The notes under the pieces: model-generated
Told to the model about the DNA's origin: nothing
The model's input: only the letters and a program-made list of their open reading frames with translations
Databases searched by the model: none
Made by a program: the position numbers and the translations under genes
Shown: positions 1-8,652 of the stretch, piece by piece
How the letters are laid out: each line of letters starts with the position of its first letter
Numbering within the stretch: position 1 is the stretch's first letter
NCBI GenBank assembly: GCA_003241485.1
Contig: QFQD01000010.1
Coordinates: forward strand, 1-56,338
DNA from: Ancylobacter novellus
GTDB lineage: Bacteria > Pseudomonadota > Alphaproteobacteria > Rhizobiales > Xanthobacteraceae
DNA: 56,338 nt
Reading direction: 5' to 3'

Positions 1-1469
1 TGAACAAGCTGATCGTGCTGTGGGACGACAACCACATCACCATCGACGGCCCGACCTCGCTCTCGGTCGCCACCGACCAGCTGGCCCGCTTCGAGGCCTC
101 CGGCTGGGCCGCGACCCGCGTCGACGGCCATGACCCGGACGCGATCCTTGCCGCCATCGAGCGCGCCAAGACCTCCGACAAGCCCTCGCTGATCGCCTGC
201 CGCACCACCATCGGTTATGGCGCCCCGAACAAGGGCGGCACCAATGGCGTGCACGGCGCCCCGCTCGGCGCCGCCGAGATCGCCGCCACCCGCGCCTTCC
301 TGAACTGGGAATACGACCCCTTCGTCATTCCCAGCGACGTGCTGGACGCGTGGCGCCTCGCCGGCCTGCGTTCGCGCCAGGCGCACAAGAGCTGGTCGGA
401 GCGCCTGAAGGCGACCGATATGGAAAAGCGCGCCGAATTCGAGCGCCGCATCCGTGGCGAGCTGCCGTCCAAGACCGGCGACGTGGTTTCCGGCGTCATC
501 GCCAAGGCCCGCGCCGATGGCGGCGCCGTCGCCACCCGCAAGTCGTCGGAGATCGTGCTGGAGGCGCTGACCGCCGCGCTGCCGGAAATGCTGGGCGGCT
601 CGGCCGACCTCACCCACTCCAACAACACCAAGACCAAGGCCACCTCGGTCTATGTCGAGCCGCCGAAATATGACGGTCGCTATGTGAACTGGGGTATCCG
701 CGAGCACGGCATGGCGGCGGCGATGAACGGCATCGCCCTGCATGGCGGCTTCATCCCCTATGGCGGCACCTTCCTGGTGTTCTCCGACTATTGCCGCCCG
801 TCCATCCGCCTCGCGGCGCTGATGGGGGTGCGGGTTGTCTATGTGTTCACGCATGATTCGATCGGCGTGGGCGAGGACGGCCCGACCCATCAGCCGGTCG
901 AGCAGATCGCCGCGCTGCGCGCCATCCCGAACCTGCTGGTGTTCCGCCCCTGCGATACGGTGGAGACGGCGGAAGCGTGGAAGCTGGCGCTGGAACACAA
1001 GACCGGCCCGAGCGTGCTCGCGCTCACCCGCCAGAACCTGCCGCTGCTGCGCACCGACGCCAGCACCGAGCGCTGCCTGACCGCGCGCGGCGCCTATGAG
1101 CTGATCGCCGCCTCGGACGAGGCGCAGGTCTCGCTCTTCGCGTCCGGCTCCGAGGTCTCGCTCGCCGCCGAGGCGCGCGAGAAGCTCGAAGCCCAGGGCG
1201 TGCCCACCCGCGTCGTCTCGGTGCCGAGCTTTGAACTCTTCCTCAACCAGCCGGAGGAAAGCCGCCGGCAGGTCGTGGGCAAGGCGCCGGTGAAGATCGC
1301 GATTGAAGCCGCCATCCGTCAGGGCTGGGACGCCATTGTCGGCTCCGACGCGGCCTTTGTCGGCATGCACGGCTTCGGTGCCTCGGGCCCGGCGCCGGAA
1401 GTGTTCGCGCATTTCGGCATCACCGTCGAAGGCGTGGTCGCAACGGCGCTCTCCCGGCTGAAGCGCTGA
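1..1469 (+). CDS. tkt: Transketolase, C-terminal part (5' end outside window)
   Basis: Thiamine-diphosphate enzyme of the pentose phosphate and Calvin cycles that moves two-carbon ketol units between sugar phosphates. The reading frame is open from base 3, so the gene starts upstream; 488 residues are visible, against about 660 in the full family, so roughly the first quarter is missing. Visible motifs are LWDDNHITIDG (end of the ThDP-binding region), GGSADLTHSNN and NWGIREHGM (pyrimidine-binding domain), HDSIGVGEDGPTHQP, and the C-terminal domain ending in HGFGASGPAPEVFAHFGIT. gap, pgk and fba follow on the same strand, which suggests a sugar-phosphate or Calvin-cycle cluster. A 12-bp perfect hairpin follows the stop. 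Confidence 0.97.
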   Translation, partial: NKLIVLWDDNHITIDGPTSLSVATDQLARFEASGWAATRVDGHDPDAILAAIERAKTSDKPSLIACRTTIGYGAPNKGGTNGVHGAPLGAAEIAATRAFLNWEYDPFVIPSDVLDAWRLAGLRSRQAHKSWSERLKATDMEKRAEFERRIRGELPSKTGDVVSGVIAKARADGGAVATRKSSEIVLEALTAALPEMLGGSADLTHSNNTKTKATSVYVEPPKYDGRYVNWGIREHGMAAAMNGIALHGGFIPYGGTFLVFSDYCRPSIRLAALMGVRVVYVFTHDSIGVGEDGPTHQPVEQIAALRAIPNLLVFRPCDTVETAEAWKLALEHKTGPSVLALTRQNLPLLRTDASTERCLTARGAYELIAASDEAQVSLFASGSEVSLAAEAREKLEAQGVPTRVVSVPSFELFLNQPEESRRQVVGKAPVKIAIEAAIRQGWDAIVGSDAAFVGMHGFGASGPAPEVFAHFGITVEGVVATALSRLKR

Positions 1470-1496
1470 TATACCAAGCGAAACCGCTTCAGCCAT

Positions 1497-1527
1497 GCAG
1501 CTGACGCATGAAGACTGCGTCAGCTGC
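1497..1527 (+). terminator. Perfect hairpin after tkt
   Basis: A perfect 12-bp inverted repeat, GCAGCTGACGCA (1497-1508) and TGCGTCAGCTGC (1516-1527), with a 7-base loop, 28 bases after the tkt stop. There is no T-run after it, so it may be a terminator of reduced strength, an mRNA-stabilising hairpin, or an operator for the gap promoter region. The structure is seen directly; the role is inferred. Confidence 0.5.
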
Positions 1528-1640
1528 GCACAGGACAGGCATCAGCCCTATGAGCGACTGGTGTCGTAACGTCGACCGCGCTATGAGGCCCATGGCGCGG
1601 TTTGGTTCGACATGAAGAAAGCTCATCTGGGGATAGACGC

Positions 1641-2648
1641 ATGACGCTCAAGGTTGCCATCAACGGTTTCGGACGCATCGGCCGGAACGTGCTTCGCGCC
1701 ATCATCGAATCGGGGCGCACCGACATCGAGGTCGTGGCGATCAACGATCTCGGCCCGGTCGAGACCAATGCCCACCTCTTCCGCTTCGACAGCGTGCACG
1801 GGAAGTTTCCCGGCACCGTCACCGTCGCCGGCGACACCATTGATGTCGGCCGCGGCCCCATCAAGGTGACGGCCGTGCGCAATCCCGCCGAGCTGCCGCA
1901 CGCGGCGCTGGGCGTGGATGTCGCGCTGGAATGCACCGGCATCTTCACCGCCCGCGACAAGGCCGCCGCGCATCTGACCGCCGGCGCCAAGCGCGTGCTG
2001 GTCTCCGCGCCGGCCGAGGGCGCCGACCTGACGGTGGTTTTCGGCGTCAATCATGACAAGCTGACGAAGGACCACCTCGTCGTCTCCAACGCGTCCTGCA
2101 CCACCAACTGCCTCGCGCCGGTGGCCAAGGTGCTGAACGACGCCGTCGGCATCGACCACGGCTTCATGACGACGATCCATTCCTATACGGGCGACCAGCC
2201 CACGCTCGACACCATGCACAAGGATCTCTACCGCGCCCGCGCCGCGGCGCTGTCGATGATCCCGACCACCACGGGTGCGGCCAAGGCGGTCGGCCTCGTG
2301 CTGCCCGATCTCGCCGGCAAGCTCGACGGCACCTCGATCCGCGTGCCGACCCCGAATGTGTCGGTCGTCGACTTCAAGTTCGTCGCCAAGAAGAAGGTGA
2401 CGAAGGAAGAGATCAACGAGGCGATCAAGGCGGCGGCGAACGGCCCGCTCAAGGGCATTCTCGGCTTCACCGACCAGCCCAACGTCTCCAGCGACTTCAA
2501 CCACGACCCGCATTCCTCCATCTTCCACCTCGACCAGACCAAGGTGCTCGAAGGCAACTTCGTGCGGGTGCTGTCCTGGTACGACAATGAATGGGGCTTC
2601 TCGAACCGCATGTCCGACACGGCGGTCGCCCTCGGCAAGCTGATCTGA
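1641..2648 (+). CDS. gap: Type I glyceraldehyde-3-phosphate dehydrogenase
   Basis: Converts glyceraldehyde 3-phosphate and phosphate to 1,3-bisphosphoglycerate with NAD(P) in glycolysis, or the reverse in gluconeogenesis and the Calvin cycle. It is 335 residues, the usual length. The Rossmann fold begins at VAINGFGRIGRNV; the active-site motif SNASCTTNC has its catalytic cysteine at residue 153; the catalytic histidine lies in MTTIHSYTGDQ; the C-terminal WYDNEWGFSNRM is standard. I chose ATG 1641 because it begins with the conserved MTLKVAINGFGRIG and has a purine-rich CTGGGG upstream; the longer open frame from 1602 adds non-conserved residues. pgk follows 77 bases downstream, probably in the same transcript. 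Confidence 0.97.
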   Translation: MTLKVAINGFGRIGRNVLRAIIESGRTDIEVVAINDLGPVETNAHLFRFDSVHGKFPGTVTVAGDTIDVGRGPIKVTAVRNPAELPHAALGVDVALECTGIFTARDKAAAHLTAGAKRVLVSAPAEGADLTVVFGVNHDKLTKDHLVVSNASCTTNCLAPVAKVLNDAVGIDHGFMTTIHSYTGDQPTLDTMHKDLYRARAAALSMIPTTTGAAKAVGLVLPDLAGKLDGTSIRVPTPNVSVVDFKFVAKKKVTKEEINEAIKAAANGPLKGILGFTDQPNVSSDFNHDPHSSIFHLDQTKVLEGNFVRVLSWYDNEWGFSNRMSDTAVALGKLI

Positions 2649-2725
2649 ATGAGTTCCGGCCGGGCTCTCCCACAGGAGGTCCGGCCGTTTCGTATCAAGA
2701 TCAACAATTCGAGGGAGAGAAACCC

Positions 2726-3925
2726 ATGAGCGAGGAATCCGCCTTTCGCACGCTCGACGATGCCGATGTCTCGGCCAAGCGCGTGCTCGTCCGCGTCGAC
2801 CTGAATGTTCCGGTCGACGGCGGCAAGGTCACTGACGACACCCGCATCCGTGCGGTGCTGCCCACCATCCGCGAAATCTCCGAGAAGGGTGGCAAGGTCA
2901 TTCTGCTGGCCCATTTCGGTCGCCCCAAGGGCGAGGATCCGGCGCTCTCGCTGGCGCCCATCGCCGGTGAGGTCGCCTCCCGGCTCGGCAAGCCGGTCGC
3001 CTTCGCCCCCGCCACCATCGGCGCCGTCGCCGAGGCGGCCGTGGCGAAGCTCCAGCCGGGCGACGTGCTGCTGCTGGAGAACACCCGCTTCGACAAGCGC
3101 GAAGAGAAGAACGATCCCGACTTCGTCGCGGCGCTGGCCAAGCTCGGCGACCTCTATGTCAACGACGCCTTCGCCACCGCCCATCGCGCCCATGCCTCGA
3201 CCGAGGGCCTCGCGCACAAGCTGCCGGCCTATGCCGGCCGCTGCATGCAGGAAGAAATCGAAGCGCTGGCCAAGGCGCTGGAGAAGCCGGAGCGGCCGGT
3301 GCTCGCCGTCGTCGGCGGCGCCAAGGTCTCGTCCAAGCTGGAACTGCTCGGCAATCTCGTCGCCAAGGTCGATATCCTGGTCATTGGCGGCGGCATGGCG
3401 AACACCTTCCTCGCCGCGCAGGGCAAGGCCGTCGGCAAGTCGCTGTGCGAGCACGACCTCGCCGGCACCGCGCTGGAGATCCTCGACAAGGCCAAGGCGG
3501 CCGGCTGCGAGATCGTGCTGCCGGTCGACGCGCTGGCCGCGACCGAGTTCAAGGCCCAGGCGCCGCATCGCGTCGCCTCGGTCGACGACATCAAGCCCGA
3601 CGAGATGATGCTCGATGCCGGCCCGGTGTCGGTCGAGAACGTCATCGCCAGGCTTAAGACGACCAAGACCGTGGTCTGGAACGGCCCGTTCGGCGCCTTC
3701 GAGCTTCCTCCCTTCGACACGGCGACGGTCGCGGTGGCGAAGGCGGCAGCCGAACTGACCGATGCGGGCAAGCTGCTCTCGGTCGCCGGCGGCGGCGACA
3801 CGGTGGCGGCGCTCAATCACGCAGGTGTGGCGGACCGCTTCACCTATGTATCGACGGCGGGGGGTGCCTTCCTCGAATGGCTGGAAGGCAAGGCCCTGCC
3901 GGGCGTCGAGGCGCTGCGGCGCTGA
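2726..3925 (+). CDS. pgk: Phosphoglycerate kinase
   Basis: Transfers phosphate between 1,3-bisphosphoglycerate and ADP in the cytoplasm, the step after GAPDH. It is 399 residues, normal for bacterial PGK. The N-terminal signature RVDLNVPVDGGKVTDDTRI, the substrate-binding HFGRPKG, the hinge and nucleotide motifs (VVGGAKVSSK, NGPFGAFE) and the C-terminal GGGDTVAAL are all present. Start ATG 2726 follows a good GAGGGAGAG ribosome site; the open frame extends upstream into gap, but that part is not PGK-like. Co-transcription with gap is likely from the spacing and strand. Confidence 0.97.
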   Translation: MSEESAFRTLDDADVSAKRVLVRVDLNVPVDGGKVTDDTRIRAVLPTIREISEKGGKVILLAHFGRPKGEDPALSLAPIAGEVASRLGKPVAFAPATIGAVAEAAVAKLQPGDVLLLENTRFDKREEKNDPDFVAALAKLGDLYVNDAFATAHRAHASTEGLAHKLPAYAGRCMQEEIEALAKALEKPERPVLAVVGGAKVSSKLELLGNLVAKVDILVIGGGMANTFLAAQGKAVGKSLCEHDLAGTALEILDKAKAAGCEIVLPVDALAATEFKAQAPHRVASVDDIKPDEMMLDAGPVSVENVIARLKTTKTVVWNGPFGAFELPPFDTATVAVAKAAAELTDAGKLLSVAGGGDTVAALNHAGVADRFTYVSTAGGAFLEWLEGKALPGVEALRR

Positions 3926-3931
3926 ACTACT

Positions 3932-3978
3932 TCCGCTCCGGCAGAGAAGCTCGATCATCGAGACAGCGCCGGAGCGGA
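3932..3978 (+). terminator. Hairpin between pgk and fba
   Basis: A perfect 11-bp inverted repeat, TCCGCTCCGGC (3932-3942) and GCCGGAGCGGA (3968-3978), begins 7 bases after the pgk stop. The 25-base loop contains a smaller palindrome around TCGATCATCGA. No T-run follows, so partial termination or transcript processing between pgk and fba is possible. Confidence 0.45.
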
Positions 3979-4057
3979 TGCTATAACTAAAACCGGCTCG
4001 GCCCCGCGGACGAACCACAAGCGGGGCCGTTCCATCTGTTTCGCGCGGGAGAGAGAG

Positions 4058-5080
4058 ATGACGGCGAGCCTCGAAGAGGTTGCACACAAACTGGCGGCAG
4101 GCGGCAAGGGCATTCTGGCCGCCGACGAGAGCACCAGCACCATCAAGAAGCGCTTCGACGCGATCGGCGTCGAATCCACCTTCGAGAACCGGCGCGATTA
4201 TCGCGAGATGCTGTTCCGGTCGGAGGCGATGTCGCAGTACATCTCCGGCGTCATCCTGTTCGACGAGACCATCCGCCAGAAGGCCGTTGACGGCACGCCG
4301 CTGGTCGAGCTGATTACCCGGGCCGGCTCCATCCCCGGTATCAAGGTCGACGCCGGCGCCAAGGCGCAGCCGGGTTGCCCCGGCGAGACCATCACCGAGG
4401 GACTCGACGGCCTCGGCGCGCGCTTCAAGGAATATTACGACCTCGGCGCACGCTTCGCGAAGTGGCGCGCGGTGATCGACATCGGCGCGCACATTCCGAG
4501 CTACACCTCGATCCTCGCCAATGCGCAGGCGCTGGCGCGCTACGCGGCGCTCGCGCAGGCGGCGGGCATCGTGCCGATCGTCGAGCCGGAAGTGCTGATG
4601 GATGGCGATCACGACATCGACCGCTGCTACGAAGTGACCGAATGGGTGCTGAAGGAAGTCTTCCAGCAGCTGTTCTATGGCCGCGTGAAGCTCGAAGGCA
4701 CCGTGCTGAAGCCGAACATGGTCATCTCCGGCAAGAAGTCGCCCAAGCAGGCCTCGGTTGAGGAAGTGGCGGAGAAGACCGTCCGCTGCCTCAAGAACTG
4801 CGTGCCGACGGCCATTCCGAGCATCGCCTTCCTGTCGGGCGGCCAGTCGGACGAGGAGGCCACCGCCCATCTCGACGCGATGATCCGCGCCGGCGGGCTG
4901 CCGTGGAACCTCACCTTCTCCTATGGCCGCGCCCTGCAGGCCGCGCCGCAGAAGGCATGGTCGGGCAAGCCGGAGAACGTGGCAGCCGGCCAGGCCGCCT
5001 TCACCCACCGCGCCAGGATGAACTATCTCGCCGCGCTGGGTCAGTGGACCCCGGAAATCGAGCGCAAGAAGGCGGCCTGA
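4058..5080 (+). CDS. fba: Class I fructose-bisphosphate aldolase
   Basis: Reversibly splits fructose 1,6-bisphosphate into glyceraldehyde 3-phosphate and dihydroxyacetone phosphate. At 340 residues it matches the class I (Schiff-base, metal-free) family also found in animals and plants: the N-terminal GILAADESTSTIKKRF and the active-site VLKPNMV are present, with the Schiff-base lysine at residue 218. The start ATG 4058 has a GGGAGAGAG ribosome site directly upstream. It closes the tkt-gap-pgk run and is followed by a strong terminator. Its class I type, rather than the zinc class II CbbA type, is visible from these motifs. Confidence 0.96.
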   Translation: MTASLEEVAHKLAAGGKGILAADESTSTIKKRFDAIGVESTFENRRDYREMLFRSEAMSQYISGVILFDETIRQKAVDGTPLVELITRAGSIPGIKVDAGAKAQPGCPGETITEGLDGLGARFKEYYDLGARFAKWRAVIDIGAHIPSYTSILANAQALARYAALAQAAGIVPIVEPEVLMDGDHDIDRCYEVTEWVLKEVFQQLFYGRVKLEGTVLKPNMVISGKKSPKQASVEEVAEKTVRCLKNCVPTAIPSIAFLSGGQSDEEATAHLDAMIRAGGLPWNLTFSYGRALQAAPQKAWSGKPENVAAGQAAFTHRARMNYLAALGQWTPEIERKKAA

Positions 5081-5127
5081 GCCGCCTCTTGGAGAAAGCG
5101 GCGTGAGCCGCCTCGGTTCGGATACAC

Positions 5128-5167
5128 GTCATCCCGGATCTTCGGCTTCGCCTCCGGCCGGGATGAC
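5128..5167. repeat. Intergenic palindrome, GTCATCCCGG family, copy 1
   Basis: Arms GTCATCCCGG (5128-5137) and CCGGGATGAC (5158-5167) are perfect inverted copies around a 20-base centre. It lies between fba and its terminator. Similar cores recur at 15429, 18385 and 27866, always between genes. Confidence 0.7.
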
Positions 5168-5186
5168 ATCGTCCAAAGCGCAAAAG

Positions 5187-5219
5187 AAAACGCCGCCCCG
5201 AAGGGCGGCGTTTTTGTTT
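5187..5219. terminator. Strong intrinsic terminator, probably bidirectional
   Basis: Stem CGCCGCCC (5191-5198), tetraloop CGAA, stem GGGCGGCG (5203-5210), followed by TTTTTGTTT and preceded by an A-rich stretch. The A-run and T-run allow it to end both the forward tkt-gap-pgk-fba transcripts and the converging reverse gene at 5243-7729. Confidence 0.92.
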
Positions 5220-5242
5220 GCAAGCCGAGGCCGAAGCCGAAA

Positions 5243-7729
5243 TCAGCGGCGGAAACCGCCGCCGAAGCCGCCACCGAAATGGCCGCCGCCGAAACCACCG
5301 CCCATGCCACCGCCGAAGTCGCGGGCGCCGCCGAAATTGTCGGAATAGGCGCGGTCGAAGCCGCTATAGCCGCCCTCGCGGGCGAAGCTGTCCACGCGCT
5401 GGTCGCCATAGCTCTGGAACGTGCGCTGCTGGTCCAGCCGCTCGGTCTGCGCCGCATCCGTGTCACGCTGCCAGCCGTCGATGGTCTGGCGCTGCCAGCC
5501 ATTATTGGCGTCGTACTGGTGAATGCTGCCGTCGTGGTCGGTGTAGACGTTGCCATTGTTCCACGCGACCGCATTGCCCGTCTTGGCATTGCCCGCGACG
5601 CCGCGGCTGTCGACGCTCATATGGCCGTTGGTGTCGGTGACGCCGGTTTCCGAGGCGTGGCCGATGCCGGTGGTGGGATTATAGGCTTCCGACTGCCGGC
5701 CGGCGGCGAAATTGCCGGTATAGGCATTGCCCACGGCCCCCGCGCGCGCCGCGCCTTCCGCCCCCGTCGCCGGGTTGAAGAAGGAGCCCTCGCGCCCGCC
5801 GGCATAATTGCCGGTCCACGGGTTGAACGCCGCGCCCGAACGGCCCTGGAAAGCCGTGCCATTGGCTGTCATGCCGTCGAACCCGCGGCCGGCCCATTCA
5901 TTGCCGGTCACCGGGTTATAGCCATAGGCATGGTTGAACGTGGCGTAGTTGCCCCACTGGCCATAGATGTTGGTCTGGTTGACGTTCACGCCCGCCCAGG
6001 GGCCGCCCCACGGACCGGGACCCCAGTAGGGACCCCAGGCCGGACCCCAGGCGCCCCAGGGATAGCCGGCCGCGAAGCCGAAGGCGAAGCCGTCGGTCCA
6101 GCCGAAGGCGGCGTTGTAGCCATAGGAGGCGGGGCAGCCATACCAGTAGGTGCCGATATAGCCGGTGCAGTCATAGCCGGTGCCGTAGACCACCGTGCCG
6201 CCGGGCGCGACCACCACGCCGAGGTAGCCGGGCGTATAGCCCACCGTCACCGCATCCGCCGTGGAGGCATAGACCCGCACATAGGTCACGTAGTGCAGCG
6301 GCGAGGAGGTGGGGATGGTGTAGATCGCCGCCGGCACGGTCGCGGTGACGTACCACGGCCCCTTCGGCGTCGAGGAGACGAACCACGCGCCCTGCACCAG
6401 CGCATAGAAGCGCGTCGCGTCGAGCTGGATCACCGGCGTGCGGGTGTTGATCGCATAGGACAGGATGGTGCCCTTGATCGGCTCCCATTTCGGCTCGCCG
6501 CCATCATACTGGATGGTCAGCTGGGTGTTGCGCGAGATGGTCGCGGTCTGCGGGATGGTGGCGGCGATCGCCGCTTCCTTCGCCTGCGGCGTGCCGGGCA
6601 CCGCCACCAGCGCATTGGCGACCGGATCGGTCGGCGCGATCTTCTTGAAGTCGGCCGGCAGGCTGGTGCCGGGCACGAAGGCCCACGGACCGGCAAAGCC
6701 GGGCCCACGGAACCAGCGACCGGAGATCAGCACGTAATACTGGTTGCTGGTCGGATCGAGGATGATGGCGTGGTCGGAATTGCCGACGCGCAGCAGCGCG
6801 GTGCCGTTGACCGGCACCATCTGCGCCGCGCCGTCGGTGATGACCAGTTCGGCCGGGCTGGTGGAGACGACGATCGCCGGCGGCACCTTCGGCTTCTGGC
6901 CGCTGGCGGGCAGCAGCGAGGCCGCCTGCTCCTCATAGTTCGCTGTGCTGCCGGCGGCCTCAAGCGAGGGGTTCGGCGTGGCGGTCACCGTCCACGGTCC
7001 CTCGATCGCCTTGGCCTCGTACCAGGTGCCGGCCGCCTGCAGGTGATAGCCGCCCGCCGTGTCGACGAGGATGAGCGGGCGGGTGTTGATCACGCGCTGG
7101 AAGCCGGCGACGCCGTCGATCGGCTTGGCCACGGGCGTGCCGGCGATGAGCACCAGGAGGGTCGGCTTGTCGGCGAAGATGATGCGCGGCGGGGTGTTGT
7201 CCACCGGCTGCGTCATTTCCTTGGTCAGCTCCTTCGATGCCGCGTAGCTGGTGAGGAGATGATCGAGCGCGAAGGTGATGCCCTCCGGCGGGATGTGCCC
7301 CTGCAGCGCGCTCAGCAGCGCGGTGTCCTGCGTGGGATCGGTCGGCACGTCGACCTTGGTGATGACGATGTTGCTCAGCTGGGCGAGCTTGGCCGGCTTG
7401 TCCACCGCCACGCGCGCGGTGAAGCGGGCGATGCCATAGGTCGGCGCGCCGGCCGGTGCGTTCGCGCCCGCCGGCTTGGGGCCGATGGCGATGGCGGCGC
7501 GGCCGGTGAGCTGGTCGCCGTCCCAGGTCTCCACCAGCGGCTGGTAGATCTGCAGCAGCTTGTCGCCGACATCGAAGCTGCGCGGCCAGGCCAGCGCCGG
7601 CGGAATGGCCGAGCCGGGAGCGGGCGCCGCCTGTGCCGGGGCCGGCGCGGGCTGCTGGGCAAGCACGGGCGAGGCCGCAAGCGTCGCGACGGCCAGCAGG
7701 GCGGCAATAGAAACGGAACGAAGGGCCAT
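5243..7729 (-). CDS. Large exported protein, Gly/Tyr/Trp-rich with NPxTG-like repeats
   Basis: An 828-residue protein with a clear signal peptide (cleavage likely after ASPVLA, residue 24). Residues about 25-500 hold a non-repetitive region beginning ALAWPRSFDVGDKLLQIYQP and WDGDQLTGRAAIAI. I recall similar proteins being annotated as carbohydrate-binding family V/XII, but no binding activity can be shown here. Residues about 540-600 are a Gly/Tyr/Trp/Pro-rich stretch (FAFGFAAGYPWGAWGPAWG). Residues about 600-720 repeat units such as YNPVTG, FNPWTG, FNPATG, YNPTTG followed by G-x-E or G-x-Q. The C-terminal 30 residues are almost all Gly, Phe and His, ending GGFRR. The start ATG has GGGGGA just upstream. 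Probably periplasmic or surface-exposed; function unknown. Confidence 0.85.
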   Translation of the reverse strand: MALRSVSIAALLAVATLAASPVLAQQPAPAPAQAAPAPGSAIPPALAWPRSFDVGDKLLQIYQPLVETWDGDQLTGRAAIAIGPKPAGANAPAGAPTYGIARFTARVAVDKPAKLAQLSNIVITKVDVPTDPTQDTALLSALQGHIPPEGITFALDHLLTSYAASKELTKEMTQPVDNTPPRIIFADKPTLLVLIAGTPVAKPIDGVAGFQRVINTRPLILVDTAGGYHLQAAGTWYEAKAIEGPWTVTATPNPSLEAAGSTANYEEQAASLLPASGQKPKVPPAIVVSTSPAELVITDGAAQMVPVNGTALLRVGNSDHAIILDPTSNQYYVLISGRWFRGPGFAGPWAFVPGTSLPADFKKIAPTDPVANALVAVPGTPQAKEAAIAATIPQTATISRNTQLTIQYDGGEPKWEPIKGTILSYAINTRTPVIQLDATRFYALVQGAWFVSSTPKGPWYVTATVPAAIYTIPTSSPLHYVTYVRVYASTADAVTVGYTPGYLGVVVAPGGTVVYGTGYDCTGYIGTYWYGCPASYGYNAAFGWTDGFAFGFAAGYPWGAWGPAWGPYWGPGPWGGPWAGVNVNQTNIYGQWGNYATFNHAYGYNPVTGNEWAGRGFDGMTANGTAFQGRSGAAFNPWTGNYAGGREGSFFNPATGAEGAARAGAVGNAYTGNFAAGRQSEAYNPTTGIGHASETGVTDTNGHMSVDSRGVAGNAKTGNAVAWNNGNVYTDHDGSIHQYDANNGWQRQTIDGWQRDTDAAQTERLDQQRTFQSYGDQRVDSFAREGGYSGFDRAYSDNFGGARDFGGGMGGGFGGGHFGGGFGGGFRR

Positions 7730-8010
7730 GGTTCCCCCAAAGGCGGCAACCGCCGGAACGACAGGCCCGGCGCGGTCGGCGCGAGCGGAGTTCTAGCATT
7801 TTGAGGGGATGACGGTGAAGTCGGGTGCTCTACGAAGACCGGCTTCACCTCATCACAAGGCAAAGGATGTGTTGCCGGCACGCGGGGCCGCGTCATCCCG
7901 CCCGTTACCGCCAGTGCTGGACCGCGGCGGGACGGCCCGCTAGAGATGGCACCACACTGGAAGCACGCAAGCGCCGCGCTTTCGCCGCCATCCTCCGACA
8001 TGGCTTGCTC

Positions 8011-8652
8011 ATGGCCCGCTCCGCTCCCCAACCCGCCCCCATCGCCCCCCGTCTCTATGTCCGCGTCAAGGTGACCGACGACGCGCAGGCGACCCATGCC
8101 GCCGATGCGCTCGGCCGCGCCGGCACCGTGGTCGACATCGCCGCCGTGCTGCTGCGGCCGGTGGGCGAGACGGGCGAGACGCTGTCCGGGCGCCTGCGCC
8201 CCCTGGTGGCGGCGAGCCATGCCATCGGCGCCGCCTGTCTGGTCGAGGGCAATGCGGCGCTGGCCGCCGCCATCGAGGCCGACGGCGCCCATCTCGACGG
8301 CACCACCGCGCTGGCCGGCGCGCTGCCCGCGCTGCGTCCCCACGGCATTGCCGGGGTCGGCGGTCTGCGCACCAAACACGACGCGATGACGGCGGCGGAG
8401 GCTGGCGCGGACTATCTGATGTTCGGCGAGCCGGATGCGCAGGAGCGGCGCCCGCCCTTCGACGCCACGCTGGAGCGCACCGAATGGTGGGTGCAGCTGT
8501 TCGAGCCGCCCTGCGTCGCTTATGCGCGCACCTTGGAGGAAGTCGGCGCGCTGGCCTCGGTCGGCGCGGACTTCATTGCCGTCGACGAGGCCCTGCTCGA
8601 CGAGGCCGGCGCGCCCGCGCTCGGCGCCGCTCTGGCGATCGGACCCGCCTGA
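8011..8652 (+). CDS. ThiE/TenI-like protein (thiamine phosphate synthase family)
   Basis: A 213-residue TIM-barrel protein resembling thiamine phosphate synthase. Recognisable pieces are RLYVRVKVTDDAQ near the start, a DGAHLDGTTAL segment at the position of the family's DGVHLGQ, and GADYLMFGEP at the position of GADYVGFGP. The usual pyrophosphate-binding GVSTHS is not recognisable (GVGGLRTKHDA instead), so activity is uncertain and a divergent paralogue is likely. I chose ATG 8011; no strong ribosome site is visible, and the open frame extends to 7825 with unconvincing sequence. Its stop overlaps the ATG of the next gene by one base (TGATG), indicating coupling. Confidence 0.75.
   Translation: MARSAPQPAPIAPRLYVRVKVTDDAQATHAADALGRAGTVVDIAAVLLRPVGETGETLSGRLRPLVAASHAIGAACLVEGNAALAAAIEADGAHLDGTTALAGALPALRPHGIAGVGGLRTKHDAMTAAEAGADYLMFGEPDAQERRPPFDATLERTEWWVQLFEPPCVAYARTLEEVGALASVGADFIAVDEALLDEAGAPALGAALAIGPA

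Noticed and set aside
1470..1640. A CbbR operator in the gap leader
   Set aside because: Only loose T-N11-A matches, which occur by chance; no convincing tandem arrangement was found.
2228..5008. A 926-codon reverse open frame across gap, pgk and fba
   Set aside because: It crosses three well-identified forward genes and their spacers; no domain is visible and it is an antisense artefact.
5279..7804. An 841-codon forward open frame opposite the exported protein
   Set aside because: It lacks a signal, ribosome site and family motifs. The reverse frame has a signal peptide and ordered repeats.
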